From contig JAFQBW010000045.1 of the NCBI GenBank assembly GCA_017399555.1, positions 21,871-85,870 of the forward strand: 64,000 nt of DNA. The letters run 5' to 3'. Below, piece after piece: positions 25,491-34,790 of the stretch (position 1 is the first letter of the stretch; every line of letters begins with the position of its first letter). The position numbers and the translations under genes were made by a program. The notes beneath the pieces are model-generated. The model did not search any database, was not told the origin of the DNA, and saw only the letters and a list, made by a program, of their open reading frames with translations. Origin of the DNA: Methanocorpusculum sp. GTDB taxonomy: Archaea; Halobacteriota; Methanomicrobia; Methanomicrobiales; Methanocorpusculaceae.

Positions 25491-26178
25491 GTTTGATGAT
25501 GTCAGGCTTTGGAGCGTAGCACTCTCCCTCTTCCATTAACCGAGAGATAATCTCTGCCGCCTGCTGTTTTGTCAATCCGCGTTCCTGTAATGCGTTGAGA
25601 ACTTTTTCCTTCGGTGCACTCTTTCCTTCATAGCAGGATTCGATGAGAGAGAGGACTTCCTCATCGGTCATTGCCTGCTTTTTCTCCGCCGGTTTTGCGG
25701 CAGACACCGCATTTTGGATAAGCGAGCGGAACTCTTCGGTCTCCTCGAACCGCAAAAGACGTTCTGCGGTTTCCTGTGCGGTCTCAAGAATCCAGCTGTT
25801 TCTTGCATCCCGGGAAACAGGGGAGATGACCACAGCAGAAATCGCAGCCTCGGATGCCGCCCCCTGGCTTCGCGTCTGAATCGTGCCGAAGACATAGACA
25901 AACGAGGGGACATCCAGCGCTTCCGCTTTTTCATAGAGGCCGTTTACCCGCGGGTCGAGATGGACGGTACAGATTCCGGTCGGATCGCTCATCCGCAGCG
26001 CGACAATCTTTTCCCCGGAGGAAACAGTCTCAATCACTGTTCCGATATATGCAGTCTCTTTCGAAAAAATTCCGTACGGAGTCCGGCACCGTCTGCTGTC
26101 TCCATGAATCGGGGAAGCACGAGCCATCTCCCAGGCAAAAAGCTGTGAGGCAGGGGTAAACGGTGCGGACGGAGTCAT
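25483..26178 (-). CDS. RPA-associated OB-fold protein with C-terminal winged helix
   Basis: The 231-residue protein has an OB-like region near residues 45-115 (AYIGTVIETVSSGEKIVALRMSD, in pieces; CTVHLDPRV; VFGTIQTRS) and a C-terminal winged-helix element (EKVLNALQERGLTKQQAAEIISRL near 195, in pieces) ending in PDIIKLA. This is the plan of archaeal RPA-associated proteins, the Rpap group, which pair with replication protein A. No RPA gene itself is adjacent. The phosphoesterase and Lhr follow with overlapping reading frames. ATG 26178 gives MTPSAPFTPAS; ATG 26127 (MARAS) is an alternative. Confidence 0.72.
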   Translation of the reverse strand: MTPSAPFTPASQLFAWEMARASPIHGDSRRCRTPYGIFSKETAYIGTVIETVSSGEKIVALRMSDPTGICTVHLDPRVNGLYEKAEALDVPSFVYVFGTIQTRSQGAASEAAISAVVISPVSRDARNSWILETAQETAERLLRFEETEEFRSLIQNAVSAAKPAEKKQAMTDEEVLSLIESCYEGKSAPKEKVLNALQERGLTKQQAAEIISRLMEEGECYAPKPDIIKLA

Positions 26179-26255
26179 AAGTATCTATGTATTGGTTTTT
26201 GAAGGTATCAAGATACTGGTTCCGGGAAAAAAAGAAGGAGCGGATGCCCCGGGGA

Positions 26256-27014
26256 TTACTCTTCCAGTTCTGCTTCGAGTTCTGCGATATCCGTTTCCGG
26301 ATACTCCGGAAGCTCTTCGTCTGAAAGCTTCATCTTCCGCTCGGCTCTGCGAAGAACGCCGTGCATGGTGCTTACCTCACGGACGGTGAGTTTTGTTCTG
26401 CCGAAGACGCGTTTGGCGAGCAGAAGGGTTGGTCCGCGTTTTTCAATCTGGTGTCCAGCAAGCTCTAAGAACTCGCCGATATGCTTGTAGAGCGAGTCCA
26501 TCTCCTGCTTGGATGCAAGCATGTACTCGCCTCTCTGCAGGTGGGCAAGCTCATAGCAGACGATGCCGATTGCATGGGAGATGTTTAAAATCGGATACTC
26601 CTCGCTGGTCGGAATCGTACAGACAATATCACACTGGGCGATTTCCTCGTTGTTGAGTCCCCAGTTTTCGCGGCCGAAGAGAATCGAGATTCGGCCGTCG
26701 ATGTCTCCTATCATCTCGCGAAGCTCGGAGACCGCATAGTACGGCATCCGCATCGGATGAGATACTGATTTGGAAAGGCCGCCGGTTGTTGCAATACAAA
26801 GCGTACTGCGCTCGAAGACCTCCTCCAAGGAGATACGCTCTGCGTTGTCTAAGACATCCTTTGCATGGGAGGCACGGGCACGTGCTTCGACGGTGAGTTC
26901 CGGCGGGTTTACCAGAACCATGTTCTTCAGTCCGAAATTCTTCATAACCCGGGCAGCAAACCCGATGTTTCCTTCGTAGAGGGGTTCAACTAAGACAATA
27001 TCAATCTGCGGCAT
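26256..27014 (-). CDS. trmJ: TrmJ-type tRNA ribose methyltransferase (SPOUT family)
   Basis: The 252-residue protein is a TrmH/SpoU-class 2'-O-methyltransferase; TrmJ methylates C32 of tRNA with S-adenosylmethionine. Motif 1 is IVLVEPLYEGNIGFAARVMKNFG near residue 5 (in pieces), motif 2 includes ILFGRENWGLNNEE near 105, and the trefoil-knot motif 3 is ILNISHAIGIVCYEL near 142. The C-terminal 80 residues are charged and end in an acidic tail (ETDIAELEAELEE). Length is normal. It stands alone between TopA and the RPA-associated cluster. Confidence 0.92.
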   Translation of the reverse strand: MPQIDIVLVEPLYEGNIGFAARVMKNFGLKNMVLVNPPELTVEARARASHAKDVLDNAERISLEEVFERSTLCIATTGGLSKSVSHPMRMPYYAVSELREMIGDIDGRISILFGRENWGLNNEEIAQCDIVCTIPTSEEYPILNISHAIGIVCYELAHLQRGEYMLASKQEMDSLYKHIGEFLELAGHQIEKRGPTLLLAKRVFGRTKLTVREVSTMHGVLRRAERKMKLSDEELPEYPETDIAELEAELEE

Positions 27015-27040
27015 TATCTAACCTCATTCTTCCCGGTTCA

Positions 27041-29833
27041 TTACTTCCTCGCCTTCTGCAGTTTGGCGATGACTTTCGCATCAACACCCGTCTGTGCCGC
27101 AAGGGCTTTTGCATCTGCGGCCGCCAGGGATTCAACATCCCAGGCACCGGCCAGGGCAAGAGCAGTCAGCACGTCTGCGTCGGCTTTTCCGGCAAGAGCG
27201 GCAACACCTTTTTCAAACTGCGGTTTGGACAGCTTCTCCGGTGCTTTGCATCCGGCGGCCTCTGCGGCCTTTGCCTGATGGGAACAGACAGTTGTTACCG
27301 ACACACCGGAAGCAAGGGCAATACCTGCGGGGTGTGCGGCTAAGAACTTCTGCGGGTCGGCAAGACCTGCTGCGGCATACTTCTTTAACGTCACAGTCGG
27401 GATTCCGGCTTCCTTCATCCAGGCAAGGTTTACGGAATCCTTTGCCTCAGCAATTAAGGCGGATGCCTCTTCCTCGTTTAAGAATGCCTTCTTTAAGTCT
27501 GATGGTTTACAGCATGCCAGGTCGTCTAACGAGTTCACGCCTTCCGCATACAGCGCCTTGCAGACTTTGCCGGAACCGCGTCCGCGTTTGACCGGAATTC
27601 TTGGAGATACAAACTTGCGAAGGGCGGCACGGCTTCTGAGCAGTTCCATGATGGCCTCTCCTTCGGCACGCAGTTTTTCCGCATCCGCTTTGCTGATGGA
27701 AAGCTTTGCGGAAAGCTCGTCTGCGGTATGGGAGAGCAGGTCGTTTGTCGTGTAGATGTGGACTGCGTGAAGCTTTGCAAGCTTTTCCTCTGTCATGCCG
27801 TCCATCTGGCGGAAGAACTCGGCGTTTGTCTCGATGTGGGAACAGACCGGACAGCCGAACTTCCACGGTGGAGCGCCTTTTCGGAGGAGTTGAACATGAT
27901 GTACTCCGTGAATCGGGCAGACCTCGGCGGTCTTTACCGCACTGCCCCAGACAGCAGGCGGGATTCCGGCGTTGAAGGAACAGTCCGGGTAGCCGGAGCA
28001 TCCGATGAACTGCGAACTGCCGAGGCGTTTTATGACCAGCTGTCTGCCGCAGACCGGGCACGGACCGATTAACTGTTCCTCGCGGGAACGGTTCATAATC
28101 TCTGTTCCAATGCCTGCTTCGTTCTTCTCGAGTTCATCGAAGATGGCAGAGAGCATGTCCTTGGATTCGTCGAGGACAGCCGCCATGGTCTTCTTTCCGG
28201 CAGCAATCTCTCCCATGGACTCTTCCAGAGTCTTGGTCATGGTCGGCTGCGTAATCGTTTCCGCATACTGCTGGAGCGATTCGATAACGGCACGGCCGAT
28301 GACCGTCGGCTTCATGGGGTTGCCTTCGATGTATTTTCTTCCGGCAAGTTTGCTGATGACCTCGTGACGGGTGGATTTGGTTCCAAGACCTAACTCCTCC
28401 ATTCTCTGGATGAGACGGCTCTGCGTGTAGCGTGCCGGCGGGTTGGTCTCCTTTTCTGCCATATCCTTGTCAATCAGCGTCAGGGTTTCGCCTTTGGTAA
28501 AGACCGGAAGGATGTTCTCCTCTGCCTTGCTGTACGGATAGACACCTCTCCATCCGGGGACGAGAAGCCGTCCGCCGGTTACGGTATAGGGCTCGCAGTC
28601 TGCTGCAAGATTGACCTTCATGGTCTCCCACTCGGCATCACGGCAGACGGTTGCAAAGAATCTGCGGACCACAAACTCATAGAGCTTCCAGGTAACGGTG
28701 TCTGGAATGTCCTCAGGCGTTGCCTGGCCTGTTGGATAGATTGGCGGGTGGTCGGTGGTTTCCTTGCGGCCGCGGGTAGGTGCTGCACGCAGGTTCTCTT
28801 TTACGAAGGCCACTTCATTTCTGAAGATGCCGCGGGAGAAGAGATTGAGCTGTTCGGAGATGTTTAAGCTCTTCGGATACGTGGTGTTATCGGTTCTCGG
28901 ATAGGAGATAAATCCCCGCATGTAGAGCTCTTCGGCCCTGCTCATGGCAGAAGCCGCAGAGATGCCAAGCCGTCCGGCGCCGACAATTAAGGCTGTGGTA
29001 TCCAGCGGTGTCGGTGCTTTGTCGGTTTTGTGTCCCGTGGTGATGTCGGTGACAGTCAGCGGAGCGCGGGTTGCGTTGTAGGCGGCCTCTGCTTCTGTTT
29101 TGTCCGTGAATCTGCCGTGAACATGACGAGCTTCAATGGTGTCCTTTCCTTTCTTTGCGGAAAGGGAAAGCATCCAGTATTTCTCCGGAACGAAGGCCTC
29201 AATCTCCTTTTCCCGGTCCACAATCATGGCAAGGGTCGGACTCTGCACACGGCCGACGGAAAGAATGCCCTCGGCTCCGCGGTGTGCGGCAATGGTGAGG
29301 AAACGGGTAATCGAGGCCCCCCAGACTAAATCAATAATCTGGCGGGACTCGCCGGCTGCCGCTAAGTTCATGTCCAGGCTCTGGGCATCACGGATAGCGG
29401 CGAGGATTTCCTCTTTGGTGATTGCCGAGAAGCGGGCACGGTAAATCGGGACGGTTTTGTTTACCGCACGGATGAGCTCAAAGGCTTCCTTTCCAATGAG
29501 TTCTCCTTCGGTATCAAAGTCCGTCGCGATGGTGACCCTGGTCGCTTTGCGGGCTTCCCGCTGCATCATGGAGACGAGTTTTTTCTCGGTCGGCTTCTTC
29601 TCGATTCCGGCAGTGATTAAGGAGCGCGGAGGGTGTTCCTCGCTTCTCCAGTTTTTATAGCCTTCCACGAAATCGACCTCGACCACGTGGCCGCGAAGAC
29701 CCATGACAACACAGTCATTGACGAAGTACTGAACAACGTTGCCGTCACGCTTTGCCTGCACTTTTCCAGGGCCGGATACGAATGCGGCGATGCGTTCTGC
29801 AACGATGTTCTTTTCGGCAATTATCAGGTGCAT
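27041..29833 (-). CDS. topA: DNA topoisomerase IA with extended C-terminal tail
   Basis: The 930-residue enzyme relaxes negative supercoils. The Toprim domain opens with MHLIIAEKNIVAERIA and has the metal site TIATDFDTEGELIG near residue 105; the catalytic tyrosine is in GFISYPRTDNTTYP near residue 315. A zinc-finger module CPVCGRQL...GCSGYPDC is near 595, and a second CPIHG...CPVCSH pair near 640. From about residue 700 a tail of some 230 residues holds several helix-hairpin-helix-like repeats (for example YTTNDLLSHTADELSAKL, GVNSLDDLACCKPSDLK), which is longer than I expect for the family. The ATG lies 6 nt downstream of the gatB stop. Confidence 0.94.
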   Translation of the reverse strand: MHLIIAEKNIVAERIAAFVSGPGKVQAKRDGNVVQYFVNDCVVMGLRGHVVEVDFVEGYKNWRSEEHPPRSLITAGIEKKPTEKKLVSMMQREARKATRVTIATDFDTEGELIGKEAFELIRAVNKTVPIYRARFSAITKEEILAAIRDAQSLDMNLAAAGESRQIIDLVWGASITRFLTIAAHRGAEGILSVGRVQSPTLAMIVDREKEIEAFVPEKYWMLSLSAKKGKDTIEARHVHGRFTDKTEAEAAYNATRAPLTVTDITTGHKTDKAPTPLDTTALIVGAGRLGISAASAMSRAEELYMRGFISYPRTDNTTYPKSLNISEQLNLFSRGIFRNEVAFVKENLRAAPTRGRKETTDHPPIYPTGQATPEDIPDTVTWKLYEFVVRRFFATVCRDAEWETMKVNLAADCEPYTVTGGRLLVPGWRGVYPYSKAEENILPVFTKGETLTLIDKDMAEKETNPPARYTQSRLIQRMEELGLGTKSTRHEVISKLAGRKYIEGNPMKPTVIGRAVIESLQQYAETITQPTMTKTLEESMGEIAAGKKTMAAVLDESKDMLSAIFDELEKNEAGIGTEIMNRSREEQLIGPCPVCGRQLVIKRLGSSQFIGCSGYPDCSFNAGIPPAVWGSAVKTAEVCPIHGVHHVQLLRKGAPPWKFGCPVCSHIETNAEFFRQMDGMTEEKLAKLHAVHIYTTNDLLSHTADELSAKLSISKADAEKLRAEGEAIMELLRSRAALRKFVSPRIPVKRGRGSGKVCKALYAEGVNSLDDLACCKPSDLKKAFLNEEEASALIAEAKDSVNLAWMKEAGIPTVTLKKYAAAGLADPQKFLAAHPAGIALASGVSVTTVCSHQAKAAEAAGCKAPEKLSKPQFEKGVAALAGKADADVLTALALAGAWDVESLAAADAKALAAQTGVDAKVIAKLQKARK

Positions 29834-29839
29834 TGAGGG

Positions 29840-31270
29840 TTACTCTCCGAGAATTTCCGAAATCATTGCGTGGATTTCACGCGGGTCGGACTTGCCTTTG
29901 GTCTCCTTCATGACCTGACCGACGATGAAGTTTAAGGCTCCCTTCTTTCCTGCTTTGTGGTCGGCAACTGCCTGCGGGTTCTTCTCGAGGATTGCCTCAA
30001 CGATTCCGCGGAAGCTCTCACCGGATTCACGGGCAAGACCGAGGCGCTCGACGATTGCAGACGGGGCTTCGCTCTTTGCTTCGGTGTGGAGTGCGTCAAG
30101 CCAGACACGGAGAACCTCGACACCTGCTTTGTCGGTGATCTTTTTGTCGCGTACAAGTGTGATGAGTTCTGCAAACTGGTCTGCGTGGCCTGCAACTTCT
30201 GAGACATGCATGTCGCGGTAGTTGAGTTCTCCCATTAAGATGTCTGCGGTCCAGGATGCGGCAAGGGCTGCTCCAACCGGGGCGATTGCTTCGTAGAACT
30301 CTGCAAGCTTTAAGTCACCCGTGAGGGTTCTTGCATGGTTTACGGCAATGCCGTACAGGGACATGAAGCGGTCGCGGCGTGCGTCCGGAAGCTCTGGAAG
30401 TTCGATGTCTTTTACCCAGTCAGCAACACGGATGACCGGCAGGTCCGGCTCCGGGAAGTAGCGGTAGTCGTTTGCGGTTTCCTTGGAACGGGCAGAGGTG
30501 GTTGTTCCCTTTCCTTCCTGGAAGTGACGGGTCTCGCGGACGATGCGTCCTCCGCGGCGGATTAAGTTCTTCTGACGGGTGATTTCGAAGGTTAATGCCT
30601 TCTCGACACCTTTGTAGGAGGTAATGTTTTTGATCTCAACACGCTCGTGTCCTTTGATGGAGATGTTTGCATCAACACGTAAGGATCCTTCCTTTTCCGG
30701 ATCGAAGACATCCAGGTACTCGAGGGTTGCTCTGAGTTTGTTTAAGAGACGGCGTGCCTCTTTCGGAGAGGACATCTCCGGCTCGGTAACCATTTCGATT
30801 AACGGGATACCAGATCTGTTATAATCGACAAGAGTGTAGTATCCGCGTTCTTTGTTGCCCATGTGGACAAGACGTCCCGGATCTTCTTCGACGTGGATTC
30901 TGGTTAAATTTACAACCTTCGGGTTTCCTGCGTCGTCTTCGATTTCGATGTATCCGCCGACTGCAAGCGGGTCATCTCCCATTGTAATCTGATATGCTTT
31001 GACTAAGTCCGGGTAGAAGTAGTTCTTTCTGCAGAACTCGCCTTCTTCGGGGATGGTGCAGTTTAAGGCTTTTGCGACCTTTAATGCGTACTCGACTGCC
31101 TTCTTATTTAAGACCGGCAGTGCTCCCGGAAGACCTAAGCAGACCGGGCAGACGTGGGTGTTTGGTGCATCTGCTCTGAAGTCTGCAGAACATCCGCAGA
31201 ATAACTTGGATTTGGTGTTTAACTGACAGTGGACTTCAAGACCGATGATTACCTGGAATTCTTCTGCCAT
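29840..31270 (-). CDS. gatB: Aspartyl/glutamyl-tRNA amidotransferase subunit B
   Basis: The 476-residue subunit binds mischarged tRNA and activates the acid for amidation; in archaea GatCAB mainly makes Asn-tRNA, as GatDE serves Gln. Landmarks are IGLEVHCQLNTKSKLFCGC near residue 9, YFYPDLVKAYQIT near 85, the RIHVEEDPG segment near 120, DYNRSGIPLIEMVTEP near 145 and the C-terminal YqeY-like domain ending IHAMISEILGE. Zinc-ligand cysteines are in FCGCSAD and HVCPVC. ATG 31270 is preferred to 31294 because a GAGGAGG site lies upstream and it starts one base after the gatA stop. Confidence 0.96.
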   Translation of the reverse strand: MAEEFQVIIGLEVHCQLNTKSKLFCGCSADFRADAPNTHVCPVCLGLPGALPVLNKKAVEYALKVAKALNCTIPEEGEFCRKNYFYPDLVKAYQITMGDDPLAVGGYIEIEDDAGNPKVVNLTRIHVEEDPGRLVHMGNKERGYYTLVDYNRSGIPLIEMVTEPEMSSPKEARRLLNKLRATLEYLDVFDPEKEGSLRVDANISIKGHERVEIKNITSYKGVEKALTFEITRQKNLIRRGGRIVRETRHFQEGKGTTTSARSKETANDYRYFPEPDLPVIRVADWVKDIELPELPDARRDRFMSLYGIAVNHARTLTGDLKLAEFYEAIAPVGAALAASWTADILMGELNYRDMHVSEVAGHADQFAELITLVRDKKITDKAGVEVLRVWLDALHTEAKSEAPSAIVERLGLARESGESFRGIVEAILEKNPQAVADHKAGKKGALNFIVGQVMKETKGKSDPREIHAMISEILGE

Positions 31271-31271
31271 T

Positions 31272-32552
31272 TCAGCATGCCTCCTCAAATGCAAGTGCAG
31301 CGTTTAATACTGCTTCTTCGTCGTACATTCTTCCCATGAGCTGTAAGCCGACCGGCATGTTGTGTGCAGTTCCGCACGGGACAGAGATTGCCGGAATGCC
31401 TGCGATGTTGGCAGGTACTGTTAATATATCTGCCTGGTACATCTGGAGGGGGTCTTTGGTTAACTCGCCGAGTTTCGGTGCGACGTTCGGCATGGTCGGA
31501 CCTGCAAGTAAGTCACATTCGGTTAATGCTTTGGCGAAGTCTCTTGCAATCTGCTGTCTTGCGTAGCGTGCTTTGACGTAGTACTTTCCGTAGTATCCGG
31601 CAGAGAGTGCGAAGGTTCCAAGGATGATTCTTCTGCGGACTTCGTCGCCGAATCCTGCGGTTCTGACTTTGGTGTAGGCGTCGTGCCACGGCATGTTGGT
31701 CTCCGGGGCGATTTCTCCGTATCTGACGCCGTCGAAGCGGTCGAGGTTGGAGGATGCTTCACAGGTACAGGTGACATAGTATGCGGCAAGTGCGTACTTC
31801 ATGGACGGAAGCGAGACGTCAACGGTCTTTGCGCCAAGCTCTTCGAGTTTTGCGATGGCGTTTCTGACGGTCTCTGCAACTGCTTCGTCAACACCTTCGC
31901 CGAAGTATTCCTGCGGGATACCGATGGTTTTGCCGGCGATATCTGCTTTGAGTCCGGCAAAGTCATACGGTTTGTTGACAGAGGTGGAGTCGCGGATGTC
32001 ATGGCCTGCAATGACGCTGAAGAGTTTTGCGGTGTCGGTGACGTTGTTTGCCATCGGGCCGATCTGTTCGAAGGAGTTTGCGTAGGCGATTAATCCGAAG
32101 CGGCTGACTCTTCCATAGGATGGTTTTAATCCGACGATTCCGCACCATGCAGCAGGGCATCTGATAGAGCCTCCGGTGTCAGAGCCAAGGGCCATTGGAA
32201 CAAGGCCGCCGGCAACTGATGCGGCAGATCCTCCGGAGGATCCTCCGGTAACACGGGTGGTGTCTCTCGGGTTTAAGGCAGGGCCGAATGCGCTGTTTTC
32301 TGTGGTGGAACCCATTCCGAATTCGTCCATGTTGGTCTTTCCGGCGATGACGGCTCCTGCCTGTTTGAGGAGGGTTACGGCGTGTGCATCGTACGGCGGG
32401 ATGTAGCCTTTGAGGATTTTGGATGCACAGGTGGTTTCGATGTCTTTGGTGGAGATGTTGTCTTTGACGGCGACACGGATTCCTTTTAAGATTCCGTCAC
32501 CTTCTCCGGCGATTTCTGCTTCGCTTAAGAATGCGTTGTATTTGTCTGCCAT
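31272..32552 (-). CDS. gatA: Aspartyl/glutamyl-tRNA amidotransferase subunit A
   Basis: The 426-residue amidase subunit releases ammonia from glutamine. The Ser-cisSer-Lys catalytic triad is visible: lysine in VAVKDNIST near residue 30, first serine in VTGGSSGGSAAS near 105 and nucleophile serine in ALGSDTGGSIRCPA near 127. The family end NMPVGLQLMGRMYDEEAVL is intact. It lies between gatC (stop abutting its ATG) and gatB (one base gap), giving the complete gatC-gatA-gatB operon. Confidence 0.97.
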   Translation of the reverse strand: MADKYNAFLSEAEIAGEGDGILKGIRVAVKDNISTKDIETTCASKILKGYIPPYDAHAVTLLKQAGAVIAGKTNMDEFGMGSTTENSAFGPALNPRDTTRVTGGSSGGSAASVAGGLVPMALGSDTGGSIRCPAAWCGIVGLKPSYGRVSRFGLIAYANSFEQIGPMANNVTDTAKLFSVIAGHDIRDSTSVNKPYDFAGLKADIAGKTIGIPQEYFGEGVDEAVAETVRNAIAKLEELGAKTVDVSLPSMKYALAAYYVTCTCEASSNLDRFDGVRYGEIAPETNMPWHDAYTKVRTAGFGDEVRRRIILGTFALSAGYYGKYYVKARYARQQIARDFAKALTECDLLAGPTMPNVAPKLGELTKDPLQMYQADILTVPANIAGIPAISVPCGTAHNMPVGLQLMGRMYDEEAVLNAALAFEEAC

Positions 32553-32822
32553 TTAGACCACCTTCGGGGCGCGGATGTATCCCTCTTCAGGGTTGTGGGA
32601 GTTCTTTAAGGCATCCTCCTGGGATAAGGATTCGGTGACCTCGTCCTCGCGGAAGACATTGAAGAGTTTTCTTTCTAAGGAGCCTTCAATCTCTAAGGTA
32701 TCTAAAATGTCGAAGTATTCGAGGATTGCGTTGAATGAGCCGGTGAATGCAGTAAGCTCTCCCTGCGGGACGCTTAAGTCTGCCAGTCCGGCAATCTGGA
32801 TTACATCTTCTTCAGTTATCAT
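32553..32822 (-). CDS. gatC: Aspartyl/glutamyl-tRNA amidotransferase subunit C
   Basis: The 89-residue protein is the small wrapping subunit of GatCAB. It begins ITEEDVIQIAGLADLSVPQGEL, as in the family (given in parts), has LEYFDILDTLEIEG near residue 33 and ends with the conserved EGYIRAPKVV. The gene leads the operon and its stop directly abuts the gatA start. The upstream region contains a perfect inverted repeat at 32886-32902. Confidence 0.93.
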   Translation of the reverse strand: MITEEDVIQIAGLADLSVPQGELTAFTGSFNAILEYFDILDTLEIEGSLERKLFNVFREDEVTESLSQEDALKNSHNPEEGYIRAPKVV

Positions 32823-32885
32823 AGGCCTGATGTGAAGTTATGGTGTACACGTTTAATTCTTCCGCGTGATAAACCTGACGACAGA

Positions 32886-32902
32886 TATACTATAATAGTA
32901 TA
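32886..32902. repeat. 7-bp inverted repeat between gatC and thrS
   Basis: TATACTA and TAGTATA flank TAA, giving a near-perfect AT-rich palindrome. It lies 64 nt upstream of gatC on the minus strand and about 72 nt past the thrS stop. Confidence 0.5.
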
Positions 32903-32974
32903 GAAAATAGAGCGGGAGATAGTATGAAGAAGCCGGTGTCACGCAGACGCGGGACAAAAAAAGCAGAGAGAGCC

Positions 32975-34735
32975 TTATACTCTCTCGCGAATCTCTGCGG
33001 TAATCTTCTCGACGAACTCTTCTGCCGTCATCGAGACAGTCTTACTGTCACGGGTTCTGACAGAAACCGTTCCCGTCTCGACCTCTTTCTCTCCGATGAT
33101 AATCATATACGGAACACGCTCCGTGTACTGAGCCTGACGAATCATGTATCCAATCTTCTCATTTCTATTGTCAAGCTCGACACGAATCTTTGCGTCCTTT
33201 AACATCTGGTAAACCTTCTCGGCATACTCTGCACTCTTCTGGGAAACCTGCAGAACCTTTGCCTGCATCGGTGCAAGCCAGACCGGGAATCTTCCGGCGA
33301 AGTGCTCGGTTAAGATACCGATAAAACGCTCGATAGAACCGAAGCAGACGCGGTGAATCATAATCGGTCTCGGTCTCTCATCGTTCTCATCGACATAGGT
33401 TAAGTCGAAGTTAATCGGCATCTGGAAGTCGAGCTGGATAGTACCGCACTGCCAGGTTCTGCCCAGACAGTCGCGTAAGTGGAAGTCAATCTTCGGACCG
33501 TAGAATGCGCCGTCGCCCTCGTTAATCGTGTACGGAAGGTTCAGGCTCTCTAAAGCGTTCTTGAGACCGTTGGTTGCTGCCTCCCAGTCCTCGTCGGAAC
33601 CCATGCTGTCCTCCGGACGGGTGGAAAGCTCCAGGAAGTACTCGAAGCCGAACTTGGAGTACACCGTATCGATGAGGTTGACAACCCGGGCAATCTCCTC
33701 TGCAATCTGGTCGCGGCGCATGAAGATGTGGGCATCATCCTGCGTGAAGGATCTGACACGGAACAGACCGTGCAGGGTTCCCTTCAGCTCGTGGCGGTGA
33801 ACAGTTCCCAGTTCTGCAAGGCGCATTGGAAGCTCTCTGTAGCTGTGCGGCTCGTTTGCGTAGGTTAAAACACTGCCCGGACAGTTCATCGGCTTGATAC
33901 AGAAGTCCTCATCGTCGATGACGGTCGTATACATATTGTCCTTATAGTGATCCCAGTGACCGCTGGTCTCCCAAAGGGAACGGTTCATGATAAGCGGGGT
34001 TACAATCTCCTGATAGCCGTTTTCGCGGTGGAGATCGCGCCAGTAGTCAAGCAGAGAGTTTCTGACAATCATACCGTTTGGAAGGAAGAACGGGAAGCCT
34101 GGTGCTACATCCTCGAACATGAAAAGCTTCATGTCCTTTCCAATCTTTCTGTGGTCGCGGCGCTCTGCTTCCTCCTGCAGTTTTAAGAACTCCTCAAGCT
34201 CCTTTGCGGACGGGAAAGCGGTTCCGTTAATTCTCGTCAGCATCTTGTTCTTGCTGTCGTTCTTCCAGTATGCACCGGAAAGTCCGGTCAGCTTGAATGC
34301 CTTTAAGGACTGGGTGGAGGTTAAGTGCGGACCAAGGCACATATCCACGTAGTCGCCCTGCTCGAAGAAGCTAAGCGGAGCATCTTCTGCTAAATCGCCG
34401 ATGTGTTCCACCTTGTACGGCTCGGCACGCTCTTCCATGAATTTGAGCGCCTCCTCTCTTGGAAGGATAAACGGTTTGATTGGGAGATTTGCCTTGACGA
34501 TTTTGCGCATCTCAGTTTCAATTGCCGGAAGGTCGGTGTCAGAGAGTTTTACATCACCTAAATCAACATCATAGTAGAAGCCTTTCTCAGTAGCCGGACC
34601 GTATGCGAATGCTGCATGGGGATAGAGATGTTTTACGGCCTGGGCTAAGATATGGGCTGCAGTGTGGCGAATGACGTTGAGTTCTTCCTCTTTTGGACAC
34701 TCGCCCGTTGTTCCGTCGCTGTATATGACTTTCAT
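32975..34735 (-). CDS. thrS: Threonyl-tRNA synthetase, bacterial type without TGS domain
   Basis: The 586-residue class II enzyme charges tRNA-Thr. The N-terminus lacks the TGS domain of long bacterial enzymes and goes straight to the bacterial N2 editing domain, with RHTAAHILAQAVKHLYP near residue 24 (the HxxxH of the editing site). Catalytic zinc ligands are in KPMNCPGSVL, TVHRHELKG and MIHRVCFGS, and the anticodon-binding domain follows from about 480. Most euryarchaeal ThrRS have an unrelated editing domain, so this gene was probably acquired from bacteria. A TATA box at 34791-34800 and a GAAGGAG ribosome site at 34747-34753 are present. Confidence 0.95.
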   Translation of the reverse strand: MKVIYSDGTTGECPKEEELNVIRHTAAHILAQAVKHLYPHAAFAYGPATEKGFYYDVDLGDVKLSDTDLPAIETEMRKIVKANLPIKPFILPREEALKFMEERAEPYKVEHIGDLAEDAPLSFFEQGDYVDMCLGPHLTSTQSLKAFKLTGLSGAYWKNDSKNKMLTRINGTAFPSAKELEEFLKLQEEAERRDHRKIGKDMKLFMFEDVAPGFPFFLPNGMIVRNSLLDYWRDLHRENGYQEIVTPLIMNRSLWETSGHWDHYKDNMYTTVIDDEDFCIKPMNCPGSVLTYANEPHSYRELPMRLAELGTVHRHELKGTLHGLFRVRSFTQDDAHIFMRRDQIAEEIARVVNLIDTVYSKFGFEYFLELSTRPEDSMGSDEDWEAATNGLKNALESLNLPYTINEGDGAFYGPKIDFHLRDCLGRTWQCGTIQLDFQMPINFDLTYVDENDERPRPIMIHRVCFGSIERFIGILTEHFAGRFPVWLAPMQAKVLQVSQKSAEYAEKVYQMLKDAKIRVELDNRNEKIGYMIRQAQYTERVPYMIIIGEKEVETGTVSVRTRDSKTVSMTAEEFVEKITAEIRERV

Positions 34736-34790
34736 GTGTGATTTTTCTCCTTCAGGTAGCTTAAAGCCGAGACGGCAAGCGTAAGAGATT

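Noticed and set aside
32924..33202. Plus-strand frame MKKPVSRRRG... after the TATACTA palindrome
   Set aside because: It has a GGGAG site, but most of it is antisense to the thrS 3' end and its composition is that of a shadow frame.
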